From the NCBI GenBank assembly GCA_002282555.1, contig NCJR01000077.1, positions 1 to 7,941 on the forward strand: a DNA stretch of 7,941 bases. The letters are read 5' to 3'. Numbering within the stretch: position 1 is the stretch's first letter; each line of letters begins with the position of its first letter. This document shows, one piece after another, positions 1 through 5,990 of the stretch. Below the pieces are notes generated by a model, which saw only the letters and a list, made by a program, of their open reading frames with translations, did not search any database and had not been told where the DNA came from. The stretch is from Rhodobacterales bacterium 34-62-10. GTDB lineage: Bacteria > Pseudomonadota > Alphaproteobacteria > Rhodobacterales > Rhodobacteraceae. A program made the translations under genes and the position numbers.

Positions 1-131
1 CCGCCTGCTGCGAACCAAAGCACCGCCAAAAAAGCAGCCGCAATCCCGATACCAATGGCGGCTTGCCGACCGGGCGGCAAAAGACAAAGCGACAAAGCCA
101 CGATCACTGGCACGATGATCAGAAGGATCAT
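1..131 (-). CDS. Small two-helix membrane protein, 3' end outside the window
   Basis: The first 43 codons of a leftward gene are visible, and the reading frame is open to the window edge. The ATG at 131-129 overlaps the glcE stop (TGA at 130-128) in an ATGA arrangement, which suggests translational coupling and membership of the glycolate oxidase operon. The peptide starts MILLIIVPVIVALSLCLL and has two hydrophobic segments, about residues 1-18 and 25-42, separated by a short PPGRQ turn, so it is very probably a membrane protein. I do not recognise a named family. From its position it may sit between glcE and an unseen glcF; it could help anchor the glycolate oxidase complex, but that is inference from context only. 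It could also be the N-terminus of a longer membrane protein. Confidence 0.6.
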   Translation of the reverse strand, partial: MILLIIVPVIVALSLCLLPPGRQAAIGIGIAAAFLAVLWFAAG

Positions 132-1243
132 GACGCCACGGCCCGCAGCGGATCTGTCTCGGTTGCAAAGATGCCGCGCGGATCGAATTTGGCGCGAATA
201 CCGGATGACAAGGCGGCTAGCGCCGCAGGTTCGGGCTGCTCCAGCGGCAGTTGAGCCATGGTGTCCGCATTTGCGCGCACAAGCGTGGCGTGGCCCTGAT
301 AGGCAGCGGTCCGTGCGCGGAGATCGGTTCCGGGGGCCATACGCAGCCAGATCAGCCCGCCACCCCAATCATACAGCACGGCTTCCGCACCTGCGCCCGC
401 GACGATAGAAGGTGCATCGCTAGGCTTGACCGAAACCCGCCAGATATCGCCATCGGCTGCATGAAAGGGGGTCACATCGCGGATCTCGGTCCAGCGCTGC
501 GCGCTCTCCTCGATCTCGCCGCCCAACATCTCGCGCAGTTGCGCGGCACGGTAAGCCACGGATCCGGCGAAGCCTTCAATCCGCAGGAACGTACCCTGTC
601 CGGGCCAATGGGCAGCCCCGCTTACTTCAAAGGGCGAGGCCAGTGCCTGCGACATCGCCCGGACCGCGGCCGCGTCGTCCAGACCTTGCAGAACCAGCGT
701 CACGCTCACTTCGGGCAGGGGCAGGACCTTGAAGGCCACCTCGCTCAGCACGCCCAAGCGACCGCGCGATCCGGCCATCAGCTTGACCAGATCGTAACCG
801 GTGACGTTCTTCATCACCCGCCCGCCGTTCTTGAGGACACGCCCCGCGCCATCGACAAAGCGCACACCCAACAGGAAATCCCGCGCCGCCCCCACCTGTA
901 TCCGGCGCGGGCCGCTGACATTGGCGGCCACGACGCCGCCAATTGTCGGCGTGCCTGTCGTGCCCAGCAGCCCGCGATGATCCATCGGCTCGAAAGCCAG
1001 GCGCTGTCCTTCGGCAGCAAGTGCCGCCTCGATCTGCGCAAGTGGTGTTCCCGCCTGCGCCACGAGCGTTAGCGAGCCGGGTTCATAGAGCGTGATCCCC
1101 GACAACCCACTCACTGACAGGACGGCCGCATTGCTCATGGGCACGACAGAGCGCGTACCGCCGCCGATGACCCGCAATGGCATTGCGGCACTCGCGATCG
1201 CGTCGGCCAGCTCGGCCTCGGTCCGGGGTGTGATCATCTTCAT
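128..1243 (-). CDS. glcE: Glycolate oxidase subunit GlcE (FAD-binding PCMH-type)
   Basis: The 371-residue product is the FAD-binding subunit of the GlcDEF glycolate dehydrogenase, which oxidises glycolate to glyoxylate and feeds electrons to the respiratory chain. Visible are the family N-terminus (ELADAIASA, then VIGGGTR at 25-31), the FAD-domain signature GGVVAANVSGPRR at 102-114, the hallmark GRVMKNVTGYDLVKLMAGS at 141-159 with GRLGVLSEV at 161-169, and the C-terminal KFDPRGIF at 352-359. Length fits GlcE, which is shorter than GlcD because it lacks most of the oxidase C-terminal domain. The frame is open further upstream to 1357, but that extension reads through the intergenic repeat into the glcD tail and is not protein-like, so I place the start at 1243 (MKMITPR). 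The ATG two codons on (1237) is possible. It lies 50 bases after glcD and overlaps the next gene by ATGA. Confidence 0.93.
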   Translation of the reverse strand: MKMITPRTEAELADAIASAAMPLRVIGGGTRSVVPMSNAAVLSVSGLSGITLYEPGSLTLVAQAGTPLAQIEAALAAEGQRLAFEPMDHRGLLGTTGTPTIGGVVAANVSGPRRIQVGAARDFLLGVRFVDGAGRVLKNGGRVMKNVTGYDLVKLMAGSRGRLGVLSEVAFKVLPLPEVSVTLVLQGLDDAAAVRAMSQALASPFEVSGAAHWPGQGTFLRIEGFAGSVAYRAAQLREMLGGEIEESAQRWTEIRDVTPFHAADGDIWRVSVKPSDAPSIVAGAGAEAVLYDWGGGLIWLRMAPGTDLRARTAAYQGHATLVRANADTMAQLPLEQPEPAALAALSSGIRAKFDPRGIFATETDPLRAVAS

Positions 1244-1293
1244 TGTTCCAAAAATACTCCGGGGGTCCGGGGGCAGCGCCCCCGGCTTGGCGA
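1244..1293 (-). repeat. GC-rich intergenic repeat with hairpin between glcD and glcE
   Basis: On the + strand, TCCGGGGG occurs twice in tandem (1258-1265 and 1266-1273), followed by a perfect 8-bp inverted repeat: CCGGGGGC (1267-1274) and GCCCCCGG (1278-1285) around a 3-base loop. In the glcD-glcE mRNA the hairpin is followed by a second CCCCCGG, then GGAG, UAUUUUU and the glcE start. I recall similar GC-hairpin plus GGAGTATTTTT blocks scattered between genes in Rhodobacteraceae, so this is probably a dispersed family-specific element; this is from memory, not a search. The T-run is about 14 bases past the stem, so it is a poor intrinsic terminator. It could modulate glcE expression or mRNA stability, and it supplies the only Shine-Dalgarno-like bases for glcE. 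Confidence 0.6.
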
Positions 1294-2727
1294 TCAGGCG
1301 GCGCGGCGTGCCTCGGACGCGGCCAGCGGGAACACCTTGGCCGGATTCAGCAACCATTGCGGATCGAAGACATCCTTGACGGCCATCTGGATATCCAGAT
1401 CGTCAGGGTCGAATTGATTGACCATCAGATCACGCTTCTCGATGCCCACACCATGTTCGCCTGTCAGACAGCCACCAACATCGACACAAAGCCGCAGGAT
1501 ATCGGCCCCGAACGCCTCGCATAGTTCCAAATCGCCGGGCTTGTTGGCATCAAACAGGATAAGCGGGTGCATATTGCCATCGCCTGCGTGGAACACGTTA
1601 CCCACATCCAGCCCGTATTCTTTGCTCATCTCCCCGATCCGGCGCAGCACATAGGGCAATTGGCTGACCGGGATTGTGCCGTCCAGACACATGTAATCGT
1701 TGATCTGTCCCATCGCGCCGAAGGCGGATTTGCGCCCCAGCCAGATGCGCGCGCTTTCATCGGCAGATTTGCTTTCACGCAGTTCAACCGGATTGTGCCG
1801 GCGCGCGATGGCGACGATCTTTTCCAGTTGTTCGTCAATCTCTGCGTCAGAGCCCTCGACTTCGACAATCAGCAACGCCTCGCAATCGGGGTAGCCCGCC
1901 TTGGCAAAGGCCTCGGTCGCGCGGATGCAGGGGCGGTCCATGAATTCGATCGCCACAGGAAGCAAACCAGCCTTGATGATATCGGAGACGCATTCGCCCG
2001 CAACCTCGTTGCTGTCGAAACCCATCAGGACGGGTCGTGCGCCTTCGGGTTTGCGCAGGATGCGCAGTGTCGCCTCGGTGACAACACCAAGCTGGCCTTC
2101 CGATCCGCAGATCACGCCCAGAAGGTCCAACCCCGATGCATCCAGATGCGCACCTCCGATCTCGACCACTGTGCCATCCATCAGGACCATGGTGACACCC
2201 ATCAGATTGTTGGTCGTCACCCCGTATTTCAGGCAATGCGCGCCCCCCGAGTTCATCGCGATATTGCCCGCGATGGCACAGGCCAGTTGGCTGGAAGGAT
2301 CAGGCGCATAGAAGAAGTCGTTTTCCTGCACGGCTCCCGTCACGCTCAGATTCGTACGACCCGACTGCACGCGGATAAAGCGGTTCTCGTAATCGGTTTC
2401 CAACACGGCATTCATCCGTGCCACGCCAAGGATCACGCAATCCGCGGTCGGCAGAGCGCCGCCCGCCAAGGATGTTCCAGATCCGCGCGGGACAACGGGC
2501 ACACCCATCTCGTGACAGATACGCAGAATGGCGGACACCTGCTGCGTGGTTTCGGGCAGCACCGCGACCATCGGTGGGCAACGATAAGCGGTCAGCGCGT
2601 CGCATTCATAGGCACGGGTCTCTGCCTCGAGATGGATGACAGCGTCGGCAGGCAGGACATGCAACAGCCGCTCGACAAGACGGGGCTTCTTGGCCAGAAT
2701 CGCGGGATTCGGGGTTGGCATGTCCAT
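1294..2727 (-). CDS. glcD: Glycolate oxidase subunit GlcD (FAD-linked oxidase)
   Basis: The 477-residue product is the catalytic FAD subunit of glycolate oxidase (glycolate to glyoxylate; D-lactate is often also accepted in this family). The PCMH FAD domain occupies roughly 45-230, with PRGSGTSLAGGA at 80-91, the flavin-binding stretch DPSSQLACAIAGNIAMNSGG at 143-162, and GSEGQLGVVTEATL at 208-221. The FAD-oxidase C-terminal domain follows, with GNVFHAGDGNMHP at 376-388 (conserved histidines 380 and 387) and GEHGVGIEKRD at 423-433. Length is close to other GlcD proteins. The ATG at 2727 is preceded by AGGAGG nine bases upstream, which favours it over the ATG at 2721. It is the first gene of the leftward glc operon, and a promoter-like region lies directly upstream. 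A D-lactate dehydrogenase is the main alternative, but the adjacent glcE argues for glycolate. Confidence 0.95.
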   Translation of the reverse strand: MDMPTPNPAILAKKPRLVERLLHVLPADAVIHLEAETRAYECDALTAYRCPPMVAVLPETTQQVSAILRICHEMGVPVVPRGSGTSLAGGALPTADCVILGVARMNAVLETDYENRFIRVQSGRTNLSVTGAVQENDFFYAPDPSSQLACAIAGNIAMNSGGAHCLKYGVTTNNLMGVTMVLMDGTVVEIGGAHLDASGLDLLGVICGSEGQLGVVTEATLRILRKPEGARPVLMGFDSNEVAGECVSDIIKAGLLPVAIEFMDRPCIRATEAFAKAGYPDCEALLIVEVEGSDAEIDEQLEKIVAIARRHNPVELRESKSADESARIWLGRKSAFGAMGQINDYMCLDGTIPVSQLPYVLRRIGEMSKEYGLDVGNVFHAGDGNMHPLILFDANKPGDLELCEAFGADILRLCVDVGGCLTGEHGVGIEKRDLMVNQFDPDDLDIQMAVKDVFDPQWLLNPAKVFPLAASEARRAA

Positions 2728-2733
2728 CGGGGC

Positions 2734-2741
2734 GCTCCTCC
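2734..2741 (-). promoter_or_regulatory. Ribosome binding site of glcD
   Basis: On the minus strand AGGAGGAG stands just upstream of the glcD start, with the AGGAGG core nine bases from the ATG at 2727. It would be about 15 bases from the alternative ATG at 2721, so it decides the start. It is the strongest Shine-Dalgarno sequence seen in the window. Confidence 0.75.
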
Positions 2742-2746
2742 TGTTT

Positions 2747-2769
2747 ATTGGTAAAAAAATATAACCAAT
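2747..2769. promoter_or_regulatory. Candidate operator: ATTGGT/ACCAAT inverted repeat
   Basis: Two perfect 6-base arms, ATTGGT (2747-2752) and ACCAAT (2764-2769), bracket the predicted glcD -10 box with 11 bases between them. One arm lies between -35 and -10, the other at the expected transcription start, which is a typical placement for a repressor. The half-sites match those known for GntR/FadR-family regulators such as PdhR (ATTGGT-N3-ACCAAT); GlcC, the glycolate regulator of E. coli, belongs to the same family. The spacing here is 11 rather than 3, so a GlcC-type site is an inference and another regulator is equally possible. No regulator gene is next to the operon in this window. Confidence 0.35.
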
Positions 2770-2785
2770 TTAGGCCGTCTGGCAA
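2758..2785 (-). promoter_or_regulatory. Predicted sigma-70 promoter for glcDE
   Basis: Reading the minus strand, TTGCCA (2785-2780) is followed after 16 bases by TATATT (2763-2758). Both match the bacterial -35 and -10 consensus well and lie in the only AT-rich patch of the area. Transcription would start near 2751, giving a leader of about 24 bases before the glcD ATG with the AGGAGG inside it. Prediction from sequence only. Confidence 0.5.
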
Positions 2786-2802
2786 GTCCTCATATGACAG
2801 TC

Positions 2803-2808
2803 TAGGAG
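2803..2808 (+). promoter_or_regulatory. Ribosome binding site of the DUF599 gene
   Basis: TAGGAG ends six bases before the ATG at 2815. This spacing is ideal for that ATG and rules against the in-frame TTG at 2809, which would sit directly against the site. Confidence 0.65.
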
Positions 2809-2814
2809 TTGCAC

Positions 2815-3534
2815 ATGACGTGGATGGATCGACTTGGATTGTTCGGACTGCTTGATCTGGCAGGATTGGTCCTGCTTTTTGGAGGCTGGATCGCTATTGG
2901 GTGGCGGATCGAGGCCAAGGGACGCTGGCGCCCGTCTGTGTCGATCCTGATGGCCGAGTATCGGCGCGACTGGATGCGAATGATGGTGACACGCCAGACC
3001 CGCATGTTCGATGCACAGGTCCTGAGCACGTTGCGGCAAGGCGCATCGTTTTTCGCATCGGCCACGATGATAGCGATTGGCGGTGGTTTTGCACTGATCG
3101 GCAATGCCGAGCGGTTGCAGGGCGTAGCGAGTGATCTGATCATGACCAGCGATCCGATCTTTGTCTGGGAGGTGAAACTTCTGGTCATACTTGTCTTTCT
3201 GGCCAACGCTTTTCTGAAGTTCGTCTGGTCCCACCGTCTGTTCGGTTATTGCGCAATTCTTATTGCTGCAGTGCCGAATGACGCCGATGATCCCTATGCC
3301 CAACCGCGCGCCACCAAAGCGGCTGAAGTCAATATCGCGGCCGCGCGAAGTTTTAACCGGGGACTGCGGTCCGTCTATTTCGCCTTGGGAAGTGCTGCAT
3401 GGATATTGGGGGCAGAAGCGTTCATCGCGGCGACGGCCATGACTTTGGGCGTGCTCTGGCGGCGCGAGTTCGCATCGCAATCGCGCGCCGTACTGATTGC
3501 AGGGACAGATGGCACAAGGCACACGCAGACGTGA
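2815..3534 (+). CDS. DUF599 family multi-pass inner-membrane protein
   Basis: The 239-residue product resembles the DUF599 (COG3821) membrane proteins, whose function is unknown. Hydrophobic segments lie at about 8-30, 75-97, 117-138, 141-155 and 187-216, giving four or five membrane spans. Between the first two is a conserved-looking cytoplasmic-type stretch, SVSILMAEYRRDWMRMMVTR at 41-60, followed by FDAQVLSTLRQGASFFAS at 65-82, which I recognise as the family core. The ATG at 2815 has TAGGAG ending six bases upstream; a TTG at 2809 is in frame but abuts that site and is unlikely. It is divergent from glcD, sharing an intergenic region of 87 bases, and is followed on the same strand by a small secreted protein gene. 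No link to glycolate metabolism can be seen. Family assignment is by recognition. Confidence 0.8.
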   Translation: MTWMDRLGLFGLLDLAGLVLLFGGWIAIGWRIEAKGRWRPSVSILMAEYRRDWMRMMVTRQTRMFDAQVLSTLRQGASFFASATMIAIGGGFALIGNAERLQGVASDLIMTSDPIFVWEVKLLVILVFLANAFLKFVWSHRLFGYCAILIAAVPNDADDPYAQPRATKAAEVNIAAARSFNRGLRSVYFALGSAAWILGAEAFIAATAMTLGVLWRREFASQSRAVLIAGTDGTRHTQT

Positions 3535-3569
3535 CGGCGCGCGGACCATGAGACTGCTACAGTCCTTGC

Positions 3570-3938
3570 ATGACCATGTTTCGCATCACATCACCCGCCT
3601 GCGCCCTGCTGTTTTCCGGCCTTGTCGCAAACGCCGAATCACCCAAGGTTGTCGACGTGGCGACAGGGCTGGCCGGAATGGGGTGGCGGTTTGAGGTCAC
3701 GATTTCCCATCCAGACAGCGGCTGGGATCATTACGCTGACGGATGGGAAGTGGTTGATGCTAATGGGAAGCGGCTGGGATACCGCGAATTGTTCCACCCG
3801 CATGTCGATGAGCAGCCTTTCACCCGCGCCCTGAGCAACGTCATGATCCCGGATGGGACGTCAGAGGTGTTCATCCGGGCCCGCTGTTCCCGTGACGGAT
3901 GGTCCGAAGCGTTGTACAGGGTCAAGCTGTCCCGGTAG
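3570..3938 (+). CDS. Small secreted protein of unknown function
   Basis: The 122-residue product begins with a probable Sec signal peptide: hydrophobic CALLFSGLVA (11-20) and an ANA|ES type cleavage site after residue 22, so a mature periplasmic protein of about 100 residues is expected. The mature part looks like one beta-rich domain, with WRFEVTISHPDSGWDHYADG at 39-58 and LFHPHVDEQPFTRALS at 74-89. Histidines 47, 54, 76 and 78 cluster in these two motifs, and there is a single mature cysteine, 106. I recall similar short hypothetical proteins in other proteobacteria but no named function. An in-frame stop at 3549-3551 limits the start to the ATG at 3570 or at 3576; neither has a good Shine-Dalgarno sequence. 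It lies 35 bases after the DUF599 gene, so the two are probably cotranscribed. It ends 3 bases from the convergent VWA gene, with no terminator visible between them. Confidence 0.8.
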   Translation: MTMFRITSPACALLFSGLVANAESPKVVDVATGLAGMGWRFEVTISHPDSGWDHYADGWEVVDANGKRLGYRELFHPHVDEQPFTRALSNVMIPDGTSEVFIRARCSRDGWSEALYRVKLSR

Positions 3939-3941
3939 CGG

Positions 3942-5990
3942 TCAGCGTCGCCCCTCGCGCAGCCAAGCCCCCACAATCAGGCCAGACGCCAGAAGCAACA
4001 CCAGCCACGCCGGCAACAAAGGCGTCTGGCGCACATCACGCGTCTCGAATGCCTCTCGCGGGGTTAAGCCGATCCAGCCGCGCCCGGCCGCGGGACGACC
4101 TGCGCTGACTTCACGGATCGCGGGCAATCCCTCGGCAAGCGGCAAAACTCCGCCACGCAATGTGTCAATGGCGGGTTGCATCACCTCGCCAGTGGCAATG
4201 GTCTTCTCAAATTCGCGCGGCGCCGCAGGACCAAGACCGATCACGGCAGACTGATCGCCGTCTGTCAGACGATACAAACCGATCTCTGGGCCATCATAGA
4301 TCGCCTCGAACCGCCCCGGGCTGACTTCGGTCAAGGTGATCTCGACTTCATTACCGCTGGGAGTCGTCACAACTACGGGACCGGCGCTATCCTTGAGCGT
4401 GCGGCGGATGATCCGCATCCGTTGACCAGTGGGTTCGGCAAAGATCGCTTCCTCCTCTAGCTCGGGTTCCTTCATCATCCAATGCGCCAGACGGCGCAGC
4501 AATTCCAGTTGTGGACCCCCACCCTCGAATCCACGGTCCCACAGCCATGCCTGATCCGATGCAAGAAGTGCTATGCGCCCCTCATCGACCCGGTCCAGTA
4601 TGAGCAGTGGACGATCCTCGATGCCGGACATGACCACGTTGCCGCGCTCTGTCTCAAGGTCGATCTGACGCAACCAACGACCCCATTGATCCTGCCCCTC
4701 GGGTACCAGACCGGCAGTCACGGGATGTCGTTGCCCCATATCCGTGATCTGCGGCACGAACCCTTCTTCGATGACCCTTGCTGTGGGTCGCGCCGGTAGA
4801 ACCGAGGACAGCGGAGATCGGTAAAGCGAAGCAGCAGTGGCAAAGTCCGGCCCGGCCGCCACAAGAACGGCCCCGCCGTTGCGCACATAATTCGCCACGT
4901 TCTCCAGATAGGAGGATGGCAGGATCCCGCGCCTTTTGTAGCGGTCGAAGATGATCAGATCGAAATCCTCGATCTTCTCCATGAACAACTCGCGCGTGGG
5001 AAAGGCGATCAGCGACAGTTCCGACACTGGCACGCCGTCCTGCTTGTCTGGTGGGCGCAGGATCGTGAAATGGACCAGATCGACCGAGCTGTCGGATTTC
5101 AACAGGTTGCGCCATGTGCGCCCGCCTGCATGCGGCTGCCCGGACACCAGCAGGACACGCAGACGGTCGCGCACGCCGTTGATCTGCACCAGCGCGGTGT
5201 TGTTGCGGTCGGTCAACTCGCCCTCTGCCTCGGGCACGGTGAACTGGATCACATTCCGCCCGCCATGCGGCAGGGTAACAGGCAAATCGAAGGTGCGCCC
5301 AATCTCGACCTCATAACGCTGCGGCTCCCCTCCATCGACCGAGATTTCCAGCGGGGCGCGGGTCATTCCCTCCGGCACAGCGCCCATATCCTCGATCCGC
5401 AAAGACAGGGTCACCGGCTCATCCAGAATGGCGAAGGCAGGGGCATTTTCAACGATAAGGCGGCGGTCCCAATCGCCGGGCAGCCCGGTATGCAGCAAAT
5501 GCAGGGGCGCGGGCAGGTCGGGGGCGCGGTCCATGTCATGGACGCGACCATCACTGAGCGCGATGATGCCTGCGATACGACCACGCGGCTCTTGCGCCAG
5601 CGCTTCGTTCAGGGCGGTCATCATCTGTGTGCCGGCATCGCCCTCGCCATCTGGCACTTCGATCCGGCGGACTTCGGTGTCGGGGCGGGCCTCAAGTTCG
5701 GCCTCCAGCTGATCCGCTGCTTCAACTGTGCGAGCGGCGCGGTCCCCCAAAGCTTGGCTGGATGATCCATCGACCAGCAACAGAACGATATCAGAAAGGG
5801 GGGCGCGGTCCTCCTCCTGCCAGCCGGGGCCGGACAGGGCGGCGAGCACAACCAGACCGGCCAAAAGACGTAGCGCCCAACCTGACAAGCCACGCAGCAG
5901 CGCCAGCACGCCAGCGGTCAATACGATTCCGCCGAGGACCGCCAGCACCGCCCAAGGCAGCAGAGGGTCGAAGATGATTTGCCCTGTCAT
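3942..5990 (-). CDS. Membrane-anchored VWA protein with degenerate glutamine-amidotransferase-like domain
   Basis: The 682-residue product has two N-terminal membrane helices (about 11-32 and 38-55) and one near the C-terminus (about 659-676). A von Willebrand A domain spans about 66-170: DIVLLLVDGSSS carries the MIDAS signature DxSxS (Asp74, Ser76, Ser78), and ALSDG at 144-148 supplies the distal MIDAS aspartate. A beta-sandwich-like region follows (about 178-270), then a class-I glutamine-amidotransferase-like fold (about 275-505, starting RLRVLLVSG, with VANYVRNGGAVLVAAG at 365-380). The nucleophile cysteine of real amidotransferases is absent; indeed I find no cysteine in the whole protein, so this domain is structural or binding. 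Its ATG overlaps the stop of the DUF4159 gene (ATGA). Such proteins follow MoxR-DUF58-DUF4159 genes in alphaproteobacteria and probably act in the envelope with the MoxR chaperone; the exact role is unknown. Confidence 0.85.
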   Translation of the reverse strand: MTGQIIFDPLLPWAVLAVLGGIVLTAGVLALLRGLSGWALRLLAGLVVLAALSGPGWQEEDRAPLSDIVLLLVDGSSSQALGDRAARTVEAADQLEAELEARPDTEVRRIEVPDGEGDAGTQMMTALNEALAQEPRGRIAGIIALSDGRVHDMDRAPDLPAPLHLLHTGLPGDWDRRLIVENAPAFAILDEPVTLSLRIEDMGAVPEGMTRAPLEISVDGGEPQRYEVEIGRTFDLPVTLPHGGRNVIQFTVPEAEGELTDRNNTALVQINGVRDRLRVLLVSGQPHAGGRTWRNLLKSDSSVDLVHFTILRPPDKQDGVPVSELSLIAFPTRELFMEKIEDFDLIIFDRYKRRGILPSSYLENVANYVRNGGAVLVAAGPDFATAASLYRSPLSSVLPARPTARVIEEGFVPQITDMGQRHPVTAGLVPEGQDQWGRWLRQIDLETERGNVVMSGIEDRPLLILDRVDEGRIALLASDQAWLWDRGFEGGGPQLELLRRLAHWMMKEPELEEEAIFAEPTGQRMRIIRRTLKDSAGPVVVTTPSGNEVEITLTEVSPGRFEAIYDGPEIGLYRLTDGDQSAVIGLGPAAPREFEKTIATGEVMQPAIDTLRGGVLPLAEGLPAIREVSAGRPAAGRGWIGLTPREAFETRDVRQTPLLPAWLVLLLASGLIVGAWLREGRR

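Noticed and set aside
251..1072. A 273-codon open frame on the + strand across glcE
   Set aside because: Shadow of glcE with no recognisable domains and low-complexity composition.
1258..1285. Intrinsic terminator between glcD and glcE
   Set aside because: The hairpin is strong, but the T5 run lies about 14 bases beyond the stem and glcE follows at once, so a true terminator is unlikely.
1244..1357. N-terminal extension of glcE to 1357
   Set aside because: The extra 38 residues would be translated from the intergenic repeat and the 3' end of glcD in another frame; family homology starts at MKMITPR.
1567..2754. A 395-codon open frame on the + strand across glcD
   Set aside because: It is the antisense shadow of glcD in GC-rich DNA: the translation is rich in H, R, Q and D without hydrophobic or family motifs, whereas the minus strand carries the full set of FAD-oxidase motifs.
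2769..2800. A promoter for the DUF599 gene facing right
   Set aside because: Only weak matches (TTTAGG with CATATG or TATGAC) are seen, and they would give an almost absent leader, so I do not call it.
2770..3549. A 259-codon open frame on the - strand across the DUF599 gene
   Set aside because: Antisense to a gene with clear membrane helices and a ribosome binding site; the translation is unstructured and rich in R, H, Q and P.
3934..3960. A shared terminator between the convergent genes ending at 3938 and 3942
   Set aside because: No stem-loop with a T-run can be seen in the gap or just beyond; termination there may be Rho-dependent or lie within the neighbouring gene.
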